Shown piece by piece: positions 52,501 through 59,881 of a DNA stretch of 64,000 nucleotides (within the stretch, counting starts at the first letter, position 1; each line of letters starts with the position of its first letter). Source of the stretch: Roseovarius indicus (GTDB lineage: Bacteria > Pseudomonadota > Alphaproteobacteria > Rhodobacterales > Rhodobacteraceae); NCBI RefSeq assembly GCF_008728195.1, contig NZ_CP031598.1, positions 1,984,001-2,048,000 on the forward strand, given 5' to 3'. The notes under the pieces are model-generated. The model made no database searches and was not told where the DNA came from. It saw only the letters and a program-made list of their open reading frames with translations. Position numbers and translations under genes: made by a program.

Positions 52501-52993
52501 TGTGCATGTGGTCCTTGTGCCAGTTGCACAGCTCGGTGGCCCAGCAGATGTTGGGGCTGCCATAGGTCCACACGAAGCGTTCGAGCCATGGCAGGCTGTC
52601 GGAGATCGATGCCGCGCTGGGGGAGGCGAAGGAGAAGACGACGCTTTCGGGGCCGCTTTCCCGCGCGTATTCGGCCAGGTTGCCGGCGATCTCGTCGAGC
52701 GCCTCGTCCCAGCTGATTTCCTCGAATCCGGGGTCTTCATCGCCCTTGGGCCGGGTGCGCCGGAGCGGTTTCGTCAGGCGGCGGGCGCTGTGAACCACTT
52801 CGGGCGCGGCGCGGCCCTTGGGGCAGATCGCCTTTCCGGTCGGGTGCTCGGGCAGGGGCTGAACCGAGACGAGCCTGCCGTTCCGGACGCGGTTCAGCGT
52901 GCCGCAACGGGACCGGCAGAAGGTGCAGTAGCCGGGTATGTCCCCGTCGGTGACGGAGCTGTGCCGGGGTTTGCGAAACTCAGGCTTGTTCAT
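49586..52993 (-). CDS. Fused molybdopterin oxidoreductase / FMN-NAD(P)H-2Fe-2S reductase
   Basis: 1135-residue single chain. N-terminus binds a 4Fe-4S cluster (C23, C26, C30, C57). Then comes a Mo-bisMGD catalytic core of the DMSO-reductase superfamily, with a Cys (SPNICWATELC) at the usual Mo-ligand position, ICPKG, and a C-terminal cofactor-binding domain. The last ~330 residues form a phthalate-dioxygenase-reductase module: RSYSLTG (flavin), AGIGITPFISLLEH (NAD), FYMCGPDEML, and a plant-type 2Fe-2S site (C1089, C1094, C1097, C1123). No Tat signal, so cytosolic. The wiring implies NAD(P)H to FMN to Fe-S to Mo in one protein. Substrate unknown; the ABC importer upstream suggests an imported nitrogen compound. 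Confidence 0.9.
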   Translation of the reverse strand: MNKPEFRKPRHSSVTDGDIPGYCTFCRSRCGTLNRVRNGRLVSVQPLPEHPTGKAICPKGRAAPEVVHSARRLTKPLRRTRPKGDEDPGFEEISWDEALDEIAGNLAEYARESGPESVVFSFASPSAASISDSLPWLERFVWTYGSPNICWATELCNWHKDHMHKLTVGTGLPVPDYANSDLIVLWGHNPEKVWLAQAEKIAGALQRGAELVLVDPRKTGMASQAAQWLRVRPGSDGALALGLIRLLLADEGFDETFVRQWSNAPFLVREDTGALLRAGDAGLTPADAFVAFDASRGAPVAVDTRHALDPSLSENLDLFHTGEIALAGGGTVACKTAFAELRQASAPFTPEHVAETCNIDPKDLHAFARRLASAKSVSYYCWTGVGQQGNATQTDRAIACVFALTGQYDTPGGNVTWPSIPIEPISSYATLPREQAEKSLGYQTRPLGPASGGWVTGSEVYRGILEEKPYRVRALVSFGSNVLSSQPDPDRGRAALEKLDLQVHCDMFLNPSAMSADIILPVNSAWERDGLRAGFEISLAAQETLQLRPAMVPPRGEARSDFDIVAALAERLGFGEQFGHGDWDAAHDAILAPIGLTTDDLRGAPMGLTIPLEHSFRSYATPRPDGTVAGFPTPSRRVEFHSCKLQAHGYPAVPDFVPPEQPTKDAPLILTTAKSGYYCHTQHRGLNMLRRKSRTPRVDLHPDTAAQRGIAEGATVHLLRNGARITMEAHIDPALDPGVVVAGYGWWQGAPDIGAPAYEIRGESDANYNSLAGFDRLDPVSGAPAVRSMCCEVVPAGTATSPWTGYRPLTVTNATRIAPGVTELTLASENETPLTGFKPGQFISLRLPGAEDPTLSRSYSLTGLPGIAPTSYRVGIRRLDDGALSGALSDLKPGDSVLAAAPDGHFTLPVENEFPVVLIAAGIGITPFISLLEHVAQHGGPEIHLYYGSRNGAEHAFRDRIEALSTASGRITVHNFYSRPRPEETVDHLTGRLSPEKIDPALLARRARFYMCGPDEMLSTFRKSLDDMDVPAFEVFHERFTAPPRVSATDLAPQQVHFSRQNKTLRWTPADGSLLDLAGKHGLALPSGCRTGQCESCATAVISGEVGHYTEVETDDPQQCLTCQAYPVSSVTLDA

Positions 52994-53042
52994 GCTGGTC
53001 TTCCTCGTCTGGTCGGTGCCTGTGACTGCGCGCGTCACCCTA

Positions 53043-54107
53043 TCACAGGAGCACGGCCGCGTCGGGGGCCCAATGTGCATAGACGGTGTCGCCGGGGGCA
53101 AAACGTTTCGGACCGGCCGTGTCGAAGTTCTGGCAATGGGCGGTAATTTCTTCCGAGCCCACGTTCATCAATACCTCGGTCAGGGCGCCGCGGTAGATCA
53201 CCGATTTCACGGTGGCATCCATGCCGTGGCCGTTGCCGGTCTCGTCGTGGTTGCGGCTTTCGCTGAGGCGGATCTTCTCGGGGCGGATCGAGATTGTACC
53301 GCGCTCGGCCCGGGCGCCGGCATGGCCGAAGCCTACGGTCTGCCCGCTGGTCAGCTTGAATTGTCCGGCGCCGACATCCTGTCCGGTCAGGAAGTTCGAG
53401 GCGCCGATGAATTCGGCCACGAAACGGTTGGCGGGCCGCTCGTAGATTTCGGTGGGCGTGCCGACCTGTTCGATGCGTCCGCCCGACATGACGGCGATGC
53501 GGTCGGCGACGCTGATCGCCTCGTCCTGGTCGTGGGTCACGAAGACGGTGGTGAGGCCCAGCGTTTTCTGCAGGGCGCGCAGTTCGTTGCGGACTTCCAG
53601 CCGAAGCTTGGCATCCAGCGCTGAGAGCGGTTCGTCGAGCAGCAGGGCGTCCGGTTCGTAGACGATGGCGCGGGCCAGCGCGGCGCGTTGCTGTTGCCCG
53701 CCGGAAAGCTCGTGCGGCATCCGCCCTGCAAGGTGTTCCATCTGCACGAGCTGAAGCGCGCGGGTCACCTGCGGGCCGATGTCGGACTTGGCGATCTTGC
53801 GCATCTGAAGGCCGAAGGCGACGTTGTCGGCAATCGTCATGTGGGGGAAGAGCGCGTAGCTTTGGAAGACGATCCCGGCGTTCCGCGAATAGGGCGGCAG
53901 GAAGGTCACGTCGCGGCTGCCGAAATGAATGGCGCCGTCGTCGGGCAGGGTCAGCCCTGCGATCATGCGCAGGGTCGTCGTCTTGCCGCATCCCGACGGC
54001 CCAAGGAAAGCCAGGAATTCTTCCTTCTGGATGTCGAGGTTGAGCTTGTCGACGGTCGTCAGGCTGCCGTAGCGCTTGGTGACGTTTTCGAGGGTGATGC
54101 TGGACAT
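53043..54107 (-). CDS. potA: ABC transporter ATPase, spermidine/putrescine/opine type
   Basis: 354 residues. Walker A GPSGCGKTT, Q-loop, signature LSGGQQQRAALARA, Walker B LLLDEPLSALD, switch His VTHDQ, then the C-terminal TOBE regulatory domain typical of PotA/MalK ATPases. It sits between the permease pair and the fused Mo-enzyme, 49 bases before the latter. Confidence 0.92.
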   Translation of the reverse strand: MSSITLENVTKRYGSLTTVDKLNLDIQKEEFLAFLGPSGCGKTTTLRMIAGLTLPDDGAIHFGSRDVTFLPPYSRNAGIVFQSYALFPHMTIADNVAFGLQMRKIAKSDIGPQVTRALQLVQMEHLAGRMPHELSGGQQQRAALARAIVYEPDALLLDEPLSALDAKLRLEVRNELRALQKTLGLTTVFVTHDQDEAISVADRIAVMSGGRIEQVGTPTEIYERPANRFVAEFIGASNFLTGQDVGAGQFKLTSGQTVGFGHAGARAERGTISIRPEKIRLSESRNHDETGNGHGMDATVKSVIYRGALTEVLMNVGSEEITAHCQNFDTAGPKRFAPGDTVYAHWAPDAAVLL

Positions 54108-54119
54108 TCCGGAGCCTCC

Positions 54120-54944
54120 TTAAAAGGCGCGTGTAAGCTTGAAGAAGCGGTTGGTGACGATCATCACCAGCGCGATGCTGGCGATCTGAACCGTCGCCAC
54201 GGCGGCGATGGTCGGATCGATGTTCCACTCCAGGTAATTGATGATCGCGATCGGCAGCGTGGTGGCGCCGGGCCCGACGAGAAAGAGTGATTTCTCGAGG
54301 TCGATGAACGAGATCACGAAGGCGAAGAGACCGCCGGCCACGATGCCGGGCCGGATGGCGGGCAGGGTAACGCGCATGAATACGGTGAGCGGGCGGGCAC
54401 CCATCGTCAGCGCCGCTTCCTCGACCTGACGGTTCATGCCGACGAGCGAGGCCGTCACAAGCCGCACCGTCCAGGGCAGGGCGATCAGGCTGTGGGCAAT
54501 GCAGAGCCCGGCAAAGGTCTGTGCCAGTTGCAGGCCGGAAAAGACCTCGAGCTCGATCAGGAACATGAAGAGCGCAGCGCCCGACACGATGCCCGGCACG
54601 ATGAGCGGCCCGAGCAGAACGGTCTGGATCGCCTCACGCCCGCGGAAACTGGTGCGCGCGAGATAGAGTGCGGCGGGCACCCCGACAAGGATGCTGACGC
54701 CGGTGGCGATGGCCCCCACCTTGAGGCTCATGAAGAAGCCCTGGCGGAAGCGGGGCATGTCCCAGGCATTCGCGTACCAGTCGAGCGTGTAGCCCTTGGG
54801 CGGGAAGCTGATGATCTTGTTTTCGAAGAAGCTGACCCAGATCACCGAGGCGAGCGGCAGGATCAGCACGAGGAAGGCCAGGCCCGCCGAGATCATCATG
54901 GCGATGTCGAAGGCCGACGGCCCGGGTTTGCGCGACGCGGACAT
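54120..54944 (-). CDS. potC: ABC transporter permease, PotC-like
   Basis: Six-helix permease, 274 residues. The ATPase-coupling EAA loop is readable as EEAALTMGARPLTVFMRVTLP at about residues 171-191. Separated from its neighbours by 3 and 12 bases. Confidence 0.9.
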   Translation of the reverse strand: MSASRKPGPSAFDIAMMISAGLAFLVLILPLASVIWVSFFENKIISFPPKGYTLDWYANAWDMPRFRQGFFMSLKVGAIATGVSILVGVPAALYLARTSFRGREAIQTVLLGPLIVPGIVSGAALFMFLIELEVFSGLQLAQTFAGLCIAHSLIALPWTVRLVTASLVGMNRQVEEAALTMGARPLTVFMRVTLPAIRPGIVAGGLFAFVISFIDLEKSLFLVGPGATTLPIAIINYLEWNIDPTIAAVATVQIASIALVMIVTNRFFKLTRAF

Positions 54945-54947
54945 GGC

Positions 54948-55850
54948 TTACATCCTCCCGTAGCGTTTCTGAAGGAACAGGCTGGAGGCCACGGTCAGGA
55001 TGAGCGTGGCGACCATGAGGACGAAGGCCAGGCTTGCCGCGAAGGGCCAGTTGAAGGCTTCGATGGCCTGTTCGTAGACGGCCGGGGCCATCATGTGGAA
55101 GGTGGGCCCGCCCAGCAGCACGGGGCTGGCATAGGCATTCATCCCGAGGATGAAGACCAGCAGGCCGCCCGAATAGATGCCGGGCATGGCGAGCGGAACG
55201 AAGATGCGGAAAAAGGCGGTGGCCGGTTTCGCGCCCATGGTTGCGGCGGCATCCTCGTAATCGGCGGAAACCCTGTCGAAGACGCTTTGCAGCGTGATGA
55301 TCATGAACGGCAGGAGGACGGCGACGAGGCTGAGCAGCACGGCCGAGAGCGTGTACATGATGCGGATCGGCTCGTCGATCAGGCCGAGGAACAGCAGGCT
55401 TTCGTTGACGAGGCCGCGGTCGGACAGCAAGACCATCCAGCCGGCGACCCGCACGGCGTTGCCCATGAGCAGGGGGATGATCGAGGCAAGGATGAGGATG
55501 GTGCGCAGACGGGCAGACTTGGTGCGCGAAATCAGGTGGGCTGCGGGGACGCCGAGGATGAGGCACAGCAGCGTGGTGAGCGCGGCGACGCCGACGGTGC
55601 GCAGCAGAACGTCGCGATAGAACGGATCGGTGAAGAACTTGGCGTAGTTTTCGAGGGTCAGGCCCTGGATCGCCATGTCACGCGGGTCGAACTCGGCGAA
55701 GCTGTAGCGCGCCATCAGGAGGAGCGGCAGGCAAAGGCCGAAGATGACCAGCAGAAGGCTGGGAACGGGCAGGAACGCGAAGGACGTTCCGCCCCGGGGG
55801 CGGCGGACCTTGCGGTCCGCCGGGATGTCGGAAGCGTCGGTGGAAGTCAC
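54948..55850 (-). CDS. potB: ABC transporter permease, PotB-like
   Basis: Six-helix permease, about 300 residues, with the EAA loop YEDAAATMGAKPATAFFRIF. The GTG at 55850 is preferred: it overlaps the receptor stop (GTGA) and has GGAG in the receptor's last codons. An ATG at 55883 would force a 37-base overlap. Confidence 0.88.
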   Translation of the reverse strand: MTSTDASDIPADRKVRRPRGGTSFAFLPVPSLLLVIFGLCLPLLLMARYSFAEFDPRDMAIQGLTLENYAKFFTDPFYRDVLLRTVGVAALTTLLCLILGVPAAHLISRTKSARLRTILILASIIPLLMGNAVRVAGWMVLLSDRGLVNESLLFLGLIDEPIRIMYTLSAVLLSLVAVLLPFMIITLQSVFDRVSADYEDAAATMGAKPATAFFRIFVPLAMPGIYSGGLLVFILGMNAYASPVLLGGPTFHMMAPAVYEQAIEAFNWPFAASLAFVLMVATLILTVASSLFLQKRYGRM

Positions 55851-56902
55851 CCCTTGAACTCCTTGTTCCACCAGTCGAGCCACGCGTTGTCGTTCTCGGC
55901 CGCATAATCGTAGTCGACGAAGTGCAGCTTTTCCTTCTGCGCGTCGGTGAATTCGAGCTTCTCCTTTTCCTCTTGCGAAAGGGAGGCATCGGTGGTCGCG
56001 ACCGAGTAGTAGGTCTTGCGGGCGATGTTGGCCATGCCGTCGGGCGAAAGCATCGCGTCGAGATAGGCGTAGGCCGCCTCGCGGTTCGAGGCCTTTTTCG
56101 GAACGCCCACGCCGAAGGCAATCGCGATCGCGCCTTCGTCGGGATAGGCCATCTCGATCGGCAGTCCGTTCGCATTCCAGAGTTGCGCGCGGGCGCTGTA
56201 GTTGGCGGAGATGTCGATCTCGCCATTCTCGAAGCCGGCGGCCAGCGCGTCATGGGAGGGGTAGAGGCGTGGCTGGATCTCTTCCTTCATCTCCATCAGC
56301 TTGTCGAAGGCCGGCTCGACATTGCTCATGTCGCCGCCCGCGACGAGGGCCGCCGCGTAGATGTAGTTGAAGTAGATTTGGTCGTAGAGCCCGACGCGGC
56401 CCTTGTATTCCGGGTTCCACAGATCGGCGAAGCTGGTCGGCGGGGTGGAGACGGTGTTCGGATTGTAGAGCACGACAACGCCGCCGTAGATGGCCGGAAC
56501 GTAGTAGGGCGACTGCAGCTGCGGGATGATCGTGTCGGCATTCGACAGCTGGCTGTAATCGATCTCTTCCAGCACGTTCTGATCGTTCATCTCGAAGGCG
56601 TCGCTGTCGCTCAGCCAGGTCACGTCGACCGAGCTGCGGGGCAGGCGGCGTTCCGCCAGCAGCCGCGTCTTGCGCTCCGAGACCGGGGCCAGATCCTTCA
56701 CGAGATCGACGCCGTTATCCGCGAACGCGCTGCGTTCGAAGGAGTCGTACATGTAATCGTTCCACGACCCACCCCAGTTGGACACGACCAGATCGCCGGA
56801 AAGGGCGCTGGCGCGGCCCGGAAGGGTGGCGGCCGCCATCGCGGCACCCGATCCGGCCACGAAGGCACGGCGGCTCAGTTGAAATCTGTCATCACGTTTC
56901 AT
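55847..56902 (-). CDS. potD: ABC transporter substrate-binding protein, PotD-like, Tat-exported
   Basis: 351 residues. The N-terminus has a twin-arginine signal (LSRRAFVAGSGAAMAAA) with cleavage near GRASA. The mature part opens with LVVSNWGGSWNDYM, typical of the polyamine/opine receptor family, and has the usual hinge and aromatic positions. First gene of the ABC-molybdoenzyme operon, divergent from the LysR regulator. Ligand not predictable; aspartate/glutamate-poor pocket regions do not prove a polyamine. Confidence 0.9.
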   Translation of the reverse strand: MKRDDRFQLSRRAFVAGSGAAMAAATLPGRASALSGDLVVSNWGGSWNDYMYDSFERSAFADNGVDLVKDLAPVSERKTRLLAERRLPRSSVDVTWLSDSDAFEMNDQNVLEEIDYSQLSNADTIIPQLQSPYYVPAIYGGVVVLYNPNTVSTPPTSFADLWNPEYKGRVGLYDQIYFNYIYAAALVAGGDMSNVEPAFDKLMEMKEEIQPRLYPSHDALAAGFENGEIDISANYSARAQLWNANGLPIEMAYPDEGAIAIAFGVGVPKKASNREAAYAYLDAMLSPDGMANIARKTYYSVATTDASLSQEEKEKLEFTDAQKEKLHFVDYDYAAENDNAWLDWWNKEFKG

Positions 56903-57026
56903 GGCTGGTATTCCTCGCTGTTGCTGAACTTGTCATTTCTGCACCGGTACGGTCGGGTCCGGCGTTATCTGGGCAACGTTGACGGGGAAGGCGTCCTATT
57001 ACTATTTTAGAATGATCAAAGCTGAT

Positions 57027-57041
57027 ATTGAAAAAATCAAT
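57027..57041. promoter_or_regulatory. Inverted repeat at the LysR start codon
   Basis: ATTGA-AAAAA-TCAAT spans the translation start region in the AT-rich divergent gap between potD and the LysR gene. Its location fits an autoregulatory LysR site, but arms of only 5 bases make it weak. Confidence 0.35.
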
Positions 57042-57942
57042 GAATGTGACCATCCGCCAGATCCGGTACTTCGTGGCCACCGCCGAAGCGGGGCAGGTCT
57101 CTCGCGCTGCGGAAATATGCAACATCACACAGTCGTCGATCACGCTTGCGATCAACCGGCTGGAAGACGAGCTGGGCCAGAAGTTGTTCGTGCGGCAGTC
57201 GCGGGGTATGTTGCTGACCGCCCAGGGCGAGGATTTTCTCAGGCATTGTCATGCGATCCTGCAGACACTGGACGACGCGATGGAGCTGCGCCCGGCGGTT
57301 CCCAGTGACCTGACGGCCACCATCCGTGTCGGCATGACCGGCACGATCGCGGGGTATGTGTTTCCGCCGTTCTGGCGGAAGTTCAAGCGCGAGTTTCCCC
57401 GGATCACCCTTGCGGTGGTCGAGGCGGAGTATGCCGAGCTTGAGAAGGCGTTGCTGGCGGACGAGTTGGATATGGTGATGATGCTGATCTCCAACATCCG
57501 CCGGAGCGATGCCTGTACCTACGAGAAGCTGCTGGAATCGCCCAGGCGGCTTTGGCTGGCCAACAGCAATCCGCTGGCCAACAAGGAGCGCATCTCGCTG
57601 GCCGATCTGAAGGACCAGGATTACATCGTGCCGACCATGGACGCGCACGAGGGCATGATCGAGCGCTACTGGGTCGCCAACGGATTCGAACCCAAGGTGC
57701 TGTTCCGAAGCTACGCGCTCGAGGCGCTGCGCAGCATGGTGGGGAATGATCTCGGCGTTTCGATCCTGTCGGACATGGTCTATCGCTCGTTCTCGCTGGA
57801 GGGGCGCCGGATCGTGCGGCGTGATCTTGTCGAACCGCCCCCGAGTTCGGATGTCGGCATCGCGTGGCGCAAGGATGAGGCGTTGAGCGTTGCCGGCAAG
57901 ACGTTCCTGTCAATGCTGCGCTCTGAGACGTCGGGCCTGTAG
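57040..57942 (+). CDS. LysR-family transcriptional regulator
   Basis: 300 residues. Winged HTH at about 1-65 (IRQIRYFVATAEAGQVSRAAEICNIT is the typical start) and a periplasmic-binding-like effector domain after about 90. Divergent from the ABC-molybdoenzyme operon, whose expression it most likely controls in response to the imported compound. The ATG at 57040 starts the conserved N-terminus; a TTG four codons upstream is the alternative. It is the last gene before the putative island boundary. Confidence 0.92.
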   Translation: MNVTIRQIRYFVATAEAGQVSRAAEICNITQSSITLAINRLEDELGQKLFVRQSRGMLLTAQGEDFLRHCHAILQTLDDAMELRPAVPSDLTATIRVGMTGTIAGYVFPPFWRKFKREFPRITLAVVEAEYAELEKALLADELDMVMMLISNIRRSDACTYEKLLESPRRLWLANSNPLANKERISLADLKDQDYIVPTMDAHEGMIERYWVANGFEPKVLFRSYALEALRSMVGNDLGVSILSDMVYRSFSLEGRRIVRRDLVEPPPSSDVGIAWRKDEALSVAGKTFLSMLRSETSGL

Positions 57943-58065
57943 GCTAAAGGGGAAGGCGGATGCAACGGACGCGGCGTTGGGCCAGCGACGACAGGCCTGG
58001 CCGGCACAGCTTTCGGAGCATCCCGTCACAAGCGGGACGCAGGCATAGTTTTGATCTGAAGAAAG

Positions 58066-58085
58066 TGGCTGGGGTGGTAGGATTC
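58066..58085 (-). other. tRNA-Gln 3'-end fragment, putative island attachment site
   Basis: Read on the minus strand: GAATCCTACCACCCCAGCCA. This is the end of a tRNA: T-loop GAAT, 3' T-stem CCTAC, 3' acceptor strand CACCCCA, discriminator G and CCA. A 5' acceptor TGGGGTG would pair with it, as in bacterial tRNA-Gln. The rest of the tRNA is absent, so this is the short repeat left when an element integrates into a tRNA 3' end. The DNA to its right is compositionally different. Confidence 0.7.
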
Positions 58086-58202
58086 TATGCTAAGTTATTG
58101 ACATATTTGTAATATATAGGCGATTAAAGGATATGGTGTCAAGTCGGGCGTGAGCAAAGAACTCAAAGTGCACCAGTCGGTGACCTCCTGAGAACCTCAA
58201 GT

Positions 58203-58574
58203 TTGGAGTGTCTCCAGTTTTCCCGCGGAAGACCACATTGCGCGGAATTGGTAGGATTATTGTGGGGTGTTTATCTCGGGCGGGCAGCCAACCCCGACCT
58301 ACCGACCGTTCTACTTTCCGCCCAGTCACATTACGCGCCTTCGGACCGCTTCGCTTTCGTCGAGGTGTTCGGCCTCGGCGAGGACCGCACCCGGCGCCAG
58401 AAAATCCGCGCCGAAGCTGACGATCTCCTGCGTTGTCTCGGCTACACCGTAGAGCTCAAGCCCGGACGCGACGTCTACGACGAGACGCCGCGCCGGCCGA
58501 CCTCGGCGCACGATGAACTTCGGATGCTCCGGTGCCTGCGCGCGGCCTGCGGCATGACGGGCGAGGGGCGCTGA
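58203..58574 (+). CDS. Small hypothetical protein in island
   Basis: Open frame of about 123 residues from a TTG at 58203; the true start is uncertain and may be further in. The second half (DRFAFVEVFGLGEDR, then a charged helix and LGYTVELKPGRDVYDE) looks like folded protein sequence. The first half is less convincing. No family recognised. First gene-like feature inside the putative island. Confidence 0.4.
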   Translation: MECLQFSRGRPHCAELVGLLWGVYLGRAANPDLPTVLLSAQSHYAPSDRFAFVEVFGLGEDRTRRQKIRAEADDLLRCLGYTVELKPGRDVYDETPRRPTSAHDELRMLRCLRAACGMTGEGR

Positions 58575-58770
58575 CCCTCACACCTCAACTTTTTTCTTCG
58601 TCGATCAAGCAACCGGCCAATATCTCATTCGAAACAGAAAGCAGGAAGAACGCAGTACCCTCCAGCACGGTCCAACACCCGGAATTCTGACGGTCGTGGC
58701 GGCGCAAGCCGTCCTTTCCCGGACGCGACCTCGGGCAAGAACACCCCCGGATCCCAACCTGGAGGTTGGT

Positions 58771-59160
58771 ATGAACTCGATCGTTTTCACCCAATTCGTG
58801 ACGCCCGTTCAGGGCGCATCCTGTCTCGACATCCCCCTTCATCGCCTGGGCGCGGATATCGACGCCGAGATCGGCAGCCTGGAGTATCTTCTCGACATCT
58901 CCGGCCTCGAGGATGCCATTGACGACATCGGGGCTCTTTCCGAGCTGCACCTCGCCGCCGACGCGTCCCGCGAGGATATCGACCGGCTGCTCGAAAGCGC
59001 CGTGGCACCGCTTGAGCGCCTTCTGGCGCGCGTGCGCACGATCCCTCTCGACGGCCCTCTTGCCGGCCCGGCTCCCTCGGATTTCGACGCCTGGCTGCGC
59101 TGGCCGGGCGCGCGGCTCGAGGACATTCTGGCGACGCTCCGCCACGCGCTTGCCACCTGA
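58771..59160 (+). CDS. Hypothetical 129-residue acidic protein in island
   Basis: ATG preceded by GGAGG at five bases' spacing, the best translation signal in the left part of the island. The protein is acidic and helical with repeated Ile/Leu/Asp patterns (DIDAEIGSLEYLLDI, EDAIDDIGALSELHLAAD). No cysteine or enzymatic motif is visible apart from one Cys near residue 18. No relatives recognised. Such small orphan genes are common beside defence systems. Confidence 0.7.
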   Translation: MNSIVFTQFVTPVQGASCLDIPLHRLGADIDAEIGSLEYLLDISGLEDAIDDIGALSELHLAADASREDIDRLLESAVAPLERLLARVRTIPLDGPLAGPAPSDFDAWLRWPGARLEDILATLRHALAT

Positions 59161-59881
59161 GGAGGGCAAGGCAGGGCCCCGGTGTTGCCGCCTGGGCCCT
59201 TTGTCGTATCCGATAAGACGGGTTTTCCGCATCGTCTGCCTTCTCGTTTGGAGAACAGGCTAACTTCAAACTGCGAACTTTTCAGGTAAGCAGGTCAACT
59301 GGAAAGGCCAAAGTCATCATCTCTTGCGCGCACAAACTCCTGACTATGCTCAATGCGATTATGAAAACGGAACGGCCTACCGAGACGCCGTCGCATGAAA
59401 CACAGTTGCTACTCAGGAATTGGAGAGCCTCCGGCAAACCCGGCGCGGTTCAAAGTCAGATGGACCCCGAAATATCGAAGGTGCTGCATTTCCTGTAGCT
59501 ACATAATCTCCAATTCGTTCGAACAGGAGAGCGTTGGTCAAGAATTCCGTCTCAATGGCGGACAAATCGTAAAAAGACTTTGTGGTTCTGGCATACGGCC
59601 AATGATAGGCATTACAAACCAAAATGAGTCCGCCCGGCCGCGGCAGGGCGGTGTTCTCGGAAGAGGAGCGAACCCTTGGGCACTGCATAGCCGAATTCTG
59701 AATTCATCACACACCGATAGAATGATACCCCACGTCTGACACACCAACCTCGTTGATCCGCACCGTGACAGTTTTCGCCGCTCCCCGAAGCCATGATCCG
59801 ATGTCGAGAATCCGCTGTCCGAAAAATGCCGGGAGCGGGCGCCGATCAGAGAACATCCAACAAGAGAGGCAGTAAGGCCAA
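59161..59881. other. 721-base region without a convincing gene
   Basis: AT-richer and patchy. The minus strand between 59413 and 59688 gives a 91-residue frame with a stretch (RPGGLILVCNAYHWPY) that faintly resembles a methyltransferase strand. No start signal or full domain is present, so at most it is a gene remnant. The last ~60 bases must contain the leader of the large gene at 59882. Confidence 0.5.

Noticed and set aside
57957..58055. Weak hairpin (TCCCG/CGGGA near 58021) as a terminator after the LysR gene
   Set aside because: Five-base stem with a long loop and only TTTTG after it; too weak to call.
58090..58329. 79-residue minus-strand frame across the island left edge
   Set aside because: It has no good start signal, and its plus strand carries a more protein-like frame; likely chance in AT-rich DNA.
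59413..59688. Minus-strand 91-residue frame with a methyltransferase-like stretch
   Set aside because: Only one short segment is suggestive, no SAM-binding motif or start signal is visible; at most a decayed remnant.
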